Shown here piece after piece: positions 22,793-34,600 of a DNA stretch of 64,000 bases; positions within the stretch are counted from its first letter, which is position 1; the number at the start of each line of letters is the position of its first letter. The position numbers were made by a program, and so were the translations under genes. The notes beneath the pieces are model-generated. The model worked only from the letters and a program-made list of their open reading frames with translations, was not told the DNA's origin and searched no databases. The stretch comes from Hydractinia symbiolongicarpus (Eukaryota > Cnidaria > Hydrozoa > Anthoathecata > Hydractiniidae): NCBI RefSeq assembly GCF_029227915.1, contig NC_079886.1:10375501-10439500 (forward strand), in the 5' to 3' direction.

Positions 22793-24225
22793 TTGAGGAA
22801 AAGAAAACTGATGCCTGGACACGATAGAATCAATTTTGGGTGTCCAAAGTGTTGCATACCTAGATTTTTTTATTTGAAGGTAGATAACACTAGGTTGAGG
22901 ATGGCTAGTGTAAATGTTGGTACTCTGAGAGGTAGAGCAGGTGAAGTAGTTGAAATGTTAGAAATTAGATCTGTTGATATGTGTTGTGTTCAGGACGTCC
23001 GGTGGAGAGGAGCTTAAGTGAGATTTGTGGAAGGTAGGAGGGCAAGGTACAAGCATTTTTGGATTGGTAATAGTGATGGATATGGAGGAGTTGGCATATT
23101 CGTTGCAGAGAAGTGGGTAGAAAAAGTAATAGATGTTATGCGTCATATTAGTCATATTATAGTGGTAAAGTTTTTGATAGGTAATAGGATTTTCACTTTT
23201 CTGTCAGTTTATGCTCCACAGTGTGGACTAAGTGAGGAAGATAAAGATAAGTTTTATGATGAGTTAATAGCAGTCACATCAAAGTTTGGAGACACTGAAC
23301 TCGTCATGGTGGGCGGCAACTTTAATGGTCATGTTGGGAAGTCATCTGAAGTTTATAGAGATGTGCATGGAGGCTATGGATTTGGGAGCAGAAATAAGGA
23401 AGGGGAGAGATTTCTTGAGTTTGGAATGGCAACGAACATGGTGGTTTGCAACACATCATTCAGTAAGAGACAGAGTAAGCTGATAACATATGAGTCAGGT
23501 GACTGTAAGACACAGATAGATTACTTCCTGGTTAGAAAGTCAGACAAGAAAGTGGTGAAGGACGTGAAAGTTATATCAGGGGAAGAGTGTGTTTCCCAGC
23601 ATAGGTTGCTGGTTTGTTGAAGAGTGCTAAAGAAGCCAAGGGAAAGTACAGGCCCCGTCGTAAAGGCTGGAAGCTGAAGGAAGAGATTGTAGCAAGACAA
23701 TTTAGTGCAAAAGTTCAGCAGTTAGCCCACAATGGTCAGTGTGATAGTGACAATGTTGAAAGTACTTGAACTACTTTGAAGAGTTGTCTTCTAGAAGCTT
23801 CTGATGATACCTGTGGGTGGACGAAAGGACCAGCTAGACATAGACAGACCTGGTTGTGGAATAATGAGGTTGGCCAGTGTATAAAGGAAAAAAGGAAACT
23901 TTGGAAAGAGTGGAAGTCGGGTGGTAGTAAAAATATTTACTTAGAAGCTAAGCGTCGTGCTCGTACAGCAGTGTATAAGGCAAAATCAGAAGCAGAGAGA
24001 AACAGATTTGCAGATGTGTTAAGAAGGGAAGACCAGTGCAATGAGGTATTCAAGATAGCAAAGCAAATGAAGAAGACTAATTAAGATGTTGCAGGTGAGA
24101 AGTGTATACGTAATGATGAAGGTGTTTTGGCTAGCACAGAGGAGGAGAAAATGGTAGCTAGAAGAATTATTATAAGAGGTTGCTTAACACTGAGTTTGAT
24201 TGGGATGAGGATAATTTGTTTATAA
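22793..24225 (+). mobile_element. RTE-type LINE relic, endonuclease part (CFDP2-like)
   Basis: Broken frames read as the endonuclease of an RTE-like LINE related to the CFDP2 (craniofacial development protein 2-like) group. They include SVNVGTLRGRAGEVVEML (about 22897-22950), CCVQDVRWRG, the GYGGVGIFVAEKWVEKV block (about 23080-23125), LSVYAPQCGLSEEDKDKFYD, and YESGDCKTQIDYFL (about 23489-23530). There is an in-frame TAA at 23015 and a stop at 23618, then a frame change into the linker (23776-24084). Text resembling YKRLLNTEFDWDEDN near 24175 is the last match. The reverse transcriptase is absent, which is unusual because LINEs normally lose their 5' rather than 3' end; a later deletion is likely. 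Confidence 0.82.
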
Positions 24226-24744
24226 TAATTTGATAATTTTGTCATGATTAGTAGCATTGCAGCCTAGTATAACCTTGTAGTTGGAAAGTGGCCTTGTGGA
24301 GTTTGCAGGAAAGGGGTTGGTGGTAACTCAATTTTTTGTCAGACTTGCATCGCACATTTTAGTTTCGTGGCAACAAATTACCTGCTTTTCAAAACATTGC
24401 AAAATTAGTATTGCTGTATGCGAGTTCTATGATTATTCAAGAAAAAAAAATGGAAGAAAAATGAGCACACGCCATCGCACGCCATTGAAAATTATGCCGT
24501 GCGAACAACACACGCCTCAAAATTATTAAGAAGTATCATGACGTGCGAAGCTCGCACTCTAACATTTTTCTTCCTGACGAGGCCTGTAATACATGTGTCA
24601 TGTGCAGCAGTTTACTATCAATATTTTGGACCATTTCGATGTCCCTTAAAGCAAAGATATTATGAGAAGTACAGCCTAATTTTTTAAGTTCTTTTAACCC
24701 TGGGTTAGTTAGGGCTAGCAGATAGCCAAAAAGTAACAAGTAAC

Positions 24745-25365
24745 TTTTACAAAATTTGAGGAGCTACTGCAACCTGTTGCACCTCTCTTGACAAAGCCAA
24801 TGGCTAGAAGAGAACCCATTCCTCCAGAAGAAATGCTATGCGTCACCCTTCGGCATCTAGTTACAGGTGACGCATTTTCAACAATATCTGCCAGTTATCG
24901 TATAAGTGAGTCATCTGTGGGGAGAATTGTAACACAAACATGTCAGGTAATTTTGGAAAAGCTAGAAAGATGTTGCAGCCTCTTTTAAACATTACTGGGA
25001 CTTTCCTAATTGCTTAGGTGCCTTGGATGGCAAGCATGTAATCATTCAATGTCCTCCATCCACGAGGTGGATCAATGTATTTTAACTACAAAAAATTTCA
25101 TAGTATTGTGTTAATGGCTGTGGTCAATGCTTCCTATCAATTTACTATGGTCGACGTAGGAGATTATGGTAGGTTGAGTAACGGCAGCGTTTTTGCAAGC
25201 TCGCACTTGGGAATAGCAATTACAAGTGATCGTAACCCAACTGAATATACCAGTTACTAGAAAAGTTAAGCAATTTATGCTTCCATACGTATTTATTGGG
25301 GACGATGCATTCCCACTGAGACACAACCTTATGAACCTAACTATATTTTAAGAGAAAGCCAAAAT
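24745..25365 (+). mobile_element. PIF/Harbinger transposase relic (HARBI1-like)
   Basis: The frames read FEELLQPVAPLLTKPMARRE, LCVTLRHLVTGDAFSTIS and SYRISESSVGRIV (24747-24940), then, after a stop and frame change, [14 protein letters not shown] (about 25022-25062), [20 protein letters not shown] (25077-25136), VGDYGRLSNGSVFASSH (about 25155-25205) and YVFIGDDAFPL (about 25288-25320). These are hallmark blocks of Harbinger DDE transposases; the GDYG and GDDAFPL segments contain catalytic acidic residues. Stops and shifts show it is dead. It lies about 270 bp upstream of the CNTNAP-like start codon, so it could have donated promoter sequence, but that is speculation. Confidence 0.87.
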
Positions 25366-25631
25366 TGGCAATTTCCACAAATACCATGCTCAGGGTGTAG
25401 TTTCAATATAAATAAACAAATAAAAGTTTGATTACCTGGTTTTCTGGTTTTGATTTCTCCAAAACTTGTATTTTGCAGAACCTGAATTAACGCAGTGTAT
25501 TTTTGACTCATTCATGACTCATGTCTTACCAATCATTGCCTTAGAATGGATCACGTGATCATTTATATCAATTCACAAATTAGATTCCGGGAGCCGAAGT
25601 AAAGCCGCCCGAGGGAGAAAATATAAACAAA

Positions 25632-28600
25632 ATGGTTGTTGATCGAAGAAAAATCATGATGCTGAGCTTTAAAGTTTTAGTATTCCTCGTTATGTTAGGA
25701 TGTTGTATTGCAGGTAAATTACTATCCAACATCGTTTATATAATGTTGCATGCATTTCGCATATCTTCTTTGCCGTAAAAACTGTACAGAAGGTGTGCTC
25801 GGTTGTTTTAAAATCATAAAAAGCTAGCCAGCAGCTACCTATGTGTAAAATGTTGGGAGGGTTTTTCACTTTGGTACATGTAACTAGTAACCTGGTTGAC
25901 GTCCATATAAGTCATTACATAATAAATTGTTTTCCAGTTCTAAATGTATTAATAAAAAGATGACTCTTTATATGCCTTTCCACATCAGATAACCAAATTC
26001 TTCAATCCTTTATGAATAGATTCTGGAGCTTACAATGACTTTACGCTGTTTACTCATTTTTTGTTCTTTGAAAAAAATAAGATACGAAGCTGTGAAGTCA
26101 CAAATCCACAAAGCCATGGAGATGTTAAAAAGCAATTTAAATGGGAAATTCTAAGTTGTTCCTCACTTACCACTGGTTAGCAGTCCATGCTAAACCACCA
26201 GGTCATTTATTTTCCTTCACAAGATCATCACCTTTTACGAGGTTGAACAGACGTCTGATAAAAACCCAGAGATCTACATACGAACTGTTGACTAAATTAT
26301 TTAATATTATAAAAAAAAAATCACGTTTCATTGATTTGACATTCATAGCTAAGTTTTTTATTTATTGATGTTAGCTTATTTTTCAATCCATTTCCTTATT
26401 TTAAGCATTCTCTACCCCACAAGTTGTATTTGTTTTCTTTCAACCTAATTTTAAAAATGAAAAATATACTGCAAATGTGATTGGTCACACCATTCAACCA
26501 CACATCAGTCATAACAACAGTGGCACATATTTAAGTTTTTTGCTGGAACAGTCTGCTGGGGTAAAATCGGAATTAAAATTCACTAGATGCCCTGTCAAAC
26601 TATGGATTCCAGGGTATTTGTCCTGAGTCTGTCTCCCTCTTTGTATGTAGTTGCATAGACTAGTTGCATATCCAATATCCATATAAAAAGATGTTCTGTT
26701 TTCTGTAAGTTTTTGGATAAAAGTTTAACACAAAAATAAATAAATAAATTTAAACATCTACAACATCTAATGGAGATGCACATGCACTAGATTAACACCT
26801 TAATTATTGAGAATTGGATATATACTGATGTTCTTGGTAAAGGTAAGATTAATTGCACCCTGTAATATCAAAGTTAAAATTAACATTCAAAAAAGGTTAA
26901 GGTAGTATATGATGTATCAGAGTCAACAAAATTATTGATTTTTGAACACATTGAAGGGAGAATAAATTCCGAAAAATGAAAGTAAAATGGCATTGTTTAA
27001 TGTCTATTTCTGATTTTTCATTGTGAATGCAATGTAATGATATTTCAAAGGAAAAGAAAAATAGCATTGAAATTTTTAAAGTTCTTTTCCAAAGAAAGCA
27101 TTGTTCTATTCTGACCCAACTTAGAACACAGTCCTTAAGACAGGCTGACTATCTTTTGACACGGTGAAATGAAAAAGGCTATTATGCTGATTACATAACA
27201 TTCATTTCTTCGTGATTGATTTGTTTAAAAAGTATAGAGAGCATTAAAGTCGGCCCCTTTCCTTCATGCTGACACTCTTATGCTCGGCTGGTTCATTACA
27301 CTGAGACTCGAATTAAAGATGGAAGATCATTTGGAACCATGCCACGAGTCAGTCCGACCTTCATCGCCACAGAGAATACTGCGAGAAGGGTGCCCACTCA
27401 TGCAAGTTAAATATAACCAGAACATGGGAGAGGTTAATACAGCTTTCGGCTGTTTTTTGGCTGGGGCATCCATGATTGAAATATTTTGTTATAAATTCAA
27501 GAAACAGAAAGATTATGACTATGATTTAAAGAAATATAAGTTAATTTATATTTTATGTGATCAGTATCACCAGTTTCAAGCAAAGTCCTTAAACTCCATT
27601 TGAGCTACAGAAATCTTTTTTGAAATTCTTGCCCAACTGGGCAACAACATTATGTGGGGATCAAACCCATAACCACTTGGAAATGAATTGTACGCTCTAC
27701 CGACTGTGCTACTAATATTTGTGTGTTTGTTCAATTTTTAAGGAAAAAAATTATGACATTGTATTTGTGTTGCTCATTACTTTAGCTAGCTATATTTGTA
27801 ATAGATTATATTTAGAGAATTCATGATTTATTTTCCTCCGTTGGGCCTTTAATTTTTTTAAATTTGAAACAGGCTTAACTTTAGTGTGTGAGTCTTCAAA
27901 CTGACCAATGTTGTGGCTGTTTCTAAAAAGTGTCAATAGTTGGATCTGTCCCTTTTTTACTACCATTTTTGAAAACATGTCCTTTGTCAATAGTTGGGCC
28001 TGTCCCATTTTATGACACAGTCTTTTAAAGGCATGGGAATTGTTTGTCAATAGTTAGGCCTGTTCTATCTTATGGCACATTTTCTAAAATTGCAAGAGAT
28101 TTTTGTGTACAGTTAAGTTTGTCCCATCTGATGATACAACTTTAAAAAGCAAGAGATTCCTTCAATAGTCAATCAATAGTTGGACCGGGCCCCTCAATAG
28201 ATGGGCCATCCCGATTGCGAACACACCGACCCGTCTTTTGACGGGCCAGCCTGTCCAAAGACGGGCCAGTCCCGCATCCAAAGTTGGGCTGGTGTCCGTA
28301 GTTGGATCAGAACAGTTCCTTTGCCTCTTACAAAAACACACAAATACTGAACAATTGTAGTGTGTTTGTTAAATAAAGCTTATTCAATACAAGTGCTTAT
28401 TTGGAAACCTTAAAGTTTAAAATTAACACATTTTAATTGCTTACCTTTAGAGACCAATGTTGATGGGAGTGCTTTCAAAGTATGGCGGCAAAAACAAAAG
28501 ACGACACAAAAAAATCATGTTAAATTGAGATTCAAAACCTTCCATGCCACTGGTTTAATTTTGTATGTTGAAGGTGCAAACAAGAAGGATTTTCTTTCAA

Positions 28601-31600
28601 TTGAGTTATACAGAGGAAAAATAAGGTTAGTGATCATTTAAATTTTATTGTCTGACAATACCATCTATTTTAAATGCCTTGAAGCTGTATTACTGGTGTT
28701 AAGGAAATGTTGTTAAGAGTGTGAGAAGTAAATTCTGTTGAAAGATAGTTCATAAGTTAGGAAGAATAAAATAAGTAAAAGTTATAAATGAAATTGTAAT
28801 ACGAATACGATTTCACTAATACCTAAGTTTATTGTTACTTTGTCTGAGCATAACTGGCTATCAACTTCCGGTCTTCGAATTTCAGATATATTTGCTTCAG
28901 CAAATAAATGCCAAAGTAACTTCGCAATTTTTCAAAATCTCTTCGGCAGTCCTCCGGCAGAAAAAATGTTGAAGACAATGGTCAAAAGCACCGAAAACCT
29001 TTGGCAATTGCCTCGGCAGACTTCGGCACTTTCTTCGGCACTTTTTAAAATGAAAAAAATATAAATATGATGCCAAGCCTTGACGAGTATCAAACATCAA
29101 CAAATCAACTGAGTTAATCCTGATGTTTTTGTTTTTCTTGGGAACAATAATACAACCTTACTTGGTCACTCCACCATTTTGAACCACAGTGCAGTGTATT
29201 GGTTGAAGGGGTCATGTTGTCTACCTTCATGTTGTTTAAGGGTTTTACAACATTCTCCCTTAAAGAGAATTTGATGGCATTGAGACTATATGCTTTTTAT
29301 TTTTTCGTCGTTTTCGAAGTGGGCAGTGGAAAGTTATTTGTGTCATTTTGGCGATATCTGTTTGATGAAATCTAGGAGTATGGATAATAAAAAAGGGGAA
29401 ACTACAACAGTCGACGAATGAACTGCTAATACTTCGGCAATTACTTCGGCAATTGCCGAGTGCTTAAGTGAAATTCGAAGGCTGACTTCTTAGGAAAATA
29501 TGAAAGGATTATCAGTGAAGGAAATAAAACATGTGGGAAATGTTAAGATTTAAAACCATGGTATGCCTTGATGCTTTAGTATGAAATTGAACTGTTTTAA
29601 GGCATCTAAGAATGTGGAATTTTAACTCCACTAAGACACACAGGTAGATCCTGAATTTCCCAATTTTAATTTTGCGGTTACTATTTCAAATTTCTGGATT
29701 ACTCGCTAAAACACTTTAAAAATTGGCTATATCTATCTATCTATTGGCTATATCTATCTATCTATCTATCTACCACCTGCATTCCAAATTTAAGACAGTA
29801 AATTTATTAAAGTAAAATTTATGCAAGGAGTTAATTCAAAACCCACTTAACTAGGTAAATGTTTTGATACTATGTAAAATTAAGGAATATCCACTTATTT
29901 ACACAATCACACATTAGTATGTAAAGCTATATTATACAAAGCAGCGTTTAGAATGCGAATGAGTTACAATTTTTAACATGGCTTTGTTGCAGAATAACCA
30001 ACAGCAGGTGCCACAAAGTGCCCAAATATGGAGTTTGGATTTTACCAAATAACATATGATCCTAGGTACTTAGTCTGTGGTGAACTTTGACAAGTTCAAA
30101 TTGTGTAAATCTAATATAGAAATTTCCTCAATAATTTGCACTAATTTGGCAACAGTTTTTAGCCAGGGATTGTAGTTGATGCATCAAAAAGAGAAAAACA
30201 TTAACTGCTTAATAATGTTTAAATGAAAAATTTATATTTTATAAATTTGGCATATTTTTCAAAAATGAAACAAACCAGTGGCAATTTTACTTTACAGTTC
30301 TTGTTATGAATAAGATGCAGTGATTTTATTGAGCTCCATAGAAAGTTTAGATGCTGGTATCACTCTTGAACTTTGGATGTGTTTGTTGCTGAAAGTTTTA
30401 GAAAAATTACTTTTTTGGAATTTGGGAGAGACAATATAAAAGTGATTACCAACTTTAACTTTGATCTGTTTGCTTTCACCTAAAATCTTTAAAAGAAACA
30501 GATCATGCTAAGGTGCACGTAAATGTAGCTCCAAATTGCAGCATGTGAAAACATGGTCATGTGATGGAGTTAAAGGCAGTTAAAGTATGGGCAACAGACA
30601 AAATCCCTGCGCAATAGGTTTTATTTGTTCTCCAAGGTTTTAGACAAAGTATTGTATACCTGTTGTATCTGTTGTATAAAGCTTGAAACACTGTTGAATA
30701 AAATGTCAAGATCATGTATTTTATTAAAGGGTTACAGAGATAATAAGGCTTAAGGGTTTCTTGATAATGTCATTAACCCATCTGTTTAGAAACAGTGTTT
30801 TGACCCAACTTTAGAAATTTGTTTGACTAATTGATGATTTTGGTCCCAGGTTGTCTCTACATGCACAGGAGATGACATCAGTTTTTTTTTTACTCGTTTC
30901 CAAGTTATTAGGCCTCAAACTTAAAAGTATAATGCAATGGATTCACAAATAAATCTCATTGATCAACATTGTGACTGACGTAAGAATAAGTATTTTTTTG
31001 TTTAGCAAGTGAGATATAATTGATCACTTATTTTTAAGGGGATAAAATAAATGTCACCATTGCCCCTCACACACACATTGAATCTTCTTAAGATTTTAAC
31101 AAAGCAAACATAGCTTAATCTTTTACGCACCTAATTTATCTTTCAGGTGCTTGTTAGGCGTCTGGGAGCGATTAAACACCTTTTATAGCTAGGACTGCTT
31201 CAACAAGACAAAATAGAGATGTACTAAAATACAGTTTTGAACTTTTTGTTGCTTTTTAAATTTCTTAAAGCAAACATTTTTAAGAAAAAGATTTTAAGAT
31301 TTTATATGTGTCAGAAGTTGTTACCATATCTTAAAAAAAAATTACATGGTCCAACTATTGCAGCAGTATTCAGAATGACCTTTTTGTTTTATAGAGTGGC
31401 AGCAAATTATGGCCGTGGGATCGAAAATAGTCTGCGACCAATTGCTGGTTTTTATGATATGTATCTTGGAAAAGATTTAGCAGATGATAAATGGCACACT
31501 GTAGAATTTATTCGAAACATTCGAGAAAGTATATTATATATTGACAGAGGTCAAGGGAAAATGGAGAAATCCGCTTTTGTAAAATCTCCTCCTACATACA

Positions 31601-34600
31601 CTGAATTGTCTGTTTCCATGGTTACATTTGGTGGATATTATTCCTTTGCTACATCTGAGTTAAGCACTAAAAAATCCTTGTCCAGGAAAGGTATAACTGC
31701 TTGTTTCAGCGAAGCAACTTTCAGTCAGTACTGGCCAGAGGATAACGCAAAAGAAATCAACTTCCTTGTTTCGAATTCCAGAATGCAAACAATTGGTAAA
31801 TTTCAAACAGGACGTTGTTCTGTTCCCACTCCACCTTACAGGCCTATGTTCTTTCCATCCAGTGCTGTGCATATTGCCTTGCTAAAGAACTACACTATAC
31901 AATCCATGAAAGTTCAGCTGAAGTTTCGAACAGTAGTATCAGCTCAAACTTTAACAAACTACACTACAAAAGGAACTGGGGAACGGATCCAATTAAGACT
32001 GGATCGTAAAGGGCGTGTAACCCTTGGGGTAGATGTTGACAGTAATATGCAAATTATCGAGACAGCAAAAACAGGCTATCATGATGGAGAGTGGCATGAT
32101 GTATCGTTTCTGCTTGACAATCAACAGACAGAAGGTGGAGCATACACGGCTAGGTTTACTGTTGATGGAAAGACTAGGTTATCTATGTTAAGTGAAAATT
32201 TCAAGTTTGATGGATATGTTAACATTGGTTTTGGTTTCACTGGTTGCATGCGTGACATCAAAATAAATGATGATGTTCTTGAGAGGGTTAGAGTAAGTAA
32301 AAATTCCAATGAATATTTTCCATTGGCAGACATTGGGGTTTTATATAATCAATGCAGCTTGAAAGATTATTGTAATCCAAACCCATGTCAAAATGGTGGA
32401 AAGTGTAACCAGACAGAAGATAATATTGTTTGTGATTGTCGTGATACCCTTTATGAAGGATCTACATGTCACAGAGGTATTTATACTTTTAATTTATGTT
32501 TTTAATTGTACCATTTTAAACATAACACACTCGATTTATGCTACCTTTAACTTATCTGCAGAGTAACAACAAAAATTTTTAATTAGAAAAAAATGCTCAA
32601 AACATCATAAAAAACGTAAAACCTTTTTGCAATTCTTTTTGCATTTTTATAAGGCACAAACGAAATAAAGTTAAAGCTCTTATTAAAAATTTAATGTATA
32701 TATATAGAAAAAAACTAAGAGTATAGTTCAAAGGACTTTCTTACGTAAAAATGAATTTATGAGACCATTTTGAATTTTTAAATTAACCAGTAGACGAAAA
32801 ATTGATCTTTTGTTTCATGACAGAAATAGGGCTACTATAGTTTACATATTGCAAGTAAAATTTTTGCATCCTAGAGTTAACACAAGCAAGGAAACTCGAG
32901 ATAAAGTAAAGATTATTAGCATTTATCTGGGCAGTACTTTTACAATTTGGCATCCATTGCATCATCAACAGCCTTTGTATCAACTATCTAAAAAAGCCTT
33001 TAAAATTATGGAAAATGCTTTCACTTTCTAATAGTCCTCAGTGTTTTTTTTTCTTTTTCGAACTAGCACTGCACTGCGGTGAATGACAAAAAAGCTCTAG
33101 CAATGAGGTTGTTATGCTTGACATAAAGATAGTAAAAAATCCTCTAAACAAAGCTGTGAATGAGATCAAATATTGTTGCTAGATTTATTATAATCATCCC
33201 TCCCAAAGTCTTTCTTAAGAGCAACAACAATACATTAAGGTCAACTCTGTGGAGAAGCACATTTTAAAGCATTTCTAATGCTTTACATCAATGCAAATTT
33301 AAGTGAGAGTGTAGCAAAGAAGAAACTGTTGAAACGGAGAAGACATCGACATGTTAAGGATCCAAAGCATTTTTAAAATGTGGGAAAATAAAATTATATG
33401 ATTAAAGCAAAAATAAAAAATAAAGAATATTAGTTTTTTAGAATGATAGAATACAAACTCGAACAATTTCCTGCAAAGTAAACAGAAATTAGCAAGTAAC
33501 ATGACTTTTCAAAAAATTTTTTAGCTCGCTTCAATTATACATGTGCTGGCGTACGGAAGTCTGGTGAGCGTCGTAGCGATGTCTACTTTATTGACTTTGA
33601 TGGTATGGGACCAATGGAGCCAGTCCGAACCCTGTGCGATCTCGGCAACACTGTGGAAAGCACAACAACACAAATTAACAACACACAATATGCTGACAGA
33701 CCTGTCTTAACGTCAACTGGTTTTAATTCTGTTGAGCTCAACTATGCAGCCAGTATAACACAAATGCGAGAGTTGGTGATGAACAGCCAGTATTGCGAAC
33801 AGCTGATCAAATATACATGTAAAGGAACACCCATGTTCCAGTCACCAGAGGGACCCCCAAAGGTTGTTTTTTTATGCTTTACCATAATCATTGTATTACA
33901 TATTTCAACTGATAGTGTTGTCCAGTACAATTGCGGGCAGTAGTGTCTTGTCTTTTCTGTTTTTCTGTTCTGCTGTCCTTTTTATCTTTTAAAATAAACA
34001 CAACCTGCATTATGACCAGAAAATTTATCTAGTTCAAAAGTGACAAATAGCATAGCAATTTCAAAGCTAGTTTAATTCAAAAGCTGATAATTTTCTAACT
34101 TGTAACGCACAAACTCAAGTTGTAGTATTGGCTTTACAAATTGCAAATTTAGCTTTCATGAAGTTCCAACATTTTCTTAAGGAGCTAATCCTGTATCTTG
34201 TCAAACCTGTGAATTTATCCAGGGTGTAGTGATAACCTTAAGGTTTTTGGCCTATTAAATTTGCATAAGGGGTTGAAATTTTTAATAAAATCAGTGACAT
34301 GAAATTCTATAATGTTATTTTTAAAAAATCTTTTTTTAAATTTTTATAGGTGAATTGGATGGGTGGAGATGATATTCTACATTACTATTGGGGTGGAGGC
34401 CATGGACAACGTGGTTATTGTGCCTGTGGTATAACAGATTCTTGTGCTAATCGAGATAAGTATTGTAACTGCGATAGTTTGAGCGACCAAACGTTAAAGG
34501 ATGAAGGCAACTTAACTATCAAAGAACATCTGCCTGTCAGAAAAGTAAATTTTCAGTCAGTCTTGAACTCGGGAGAAATAAGTTCTGAAGCGCTTTTACT

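Noticed and set aside
27654-27712. Functional tRNA gene
   Set aside because: A and B boxes are good, but I could not fold an acceptor stem or find the full cloverleaf; a SINE head fits better.
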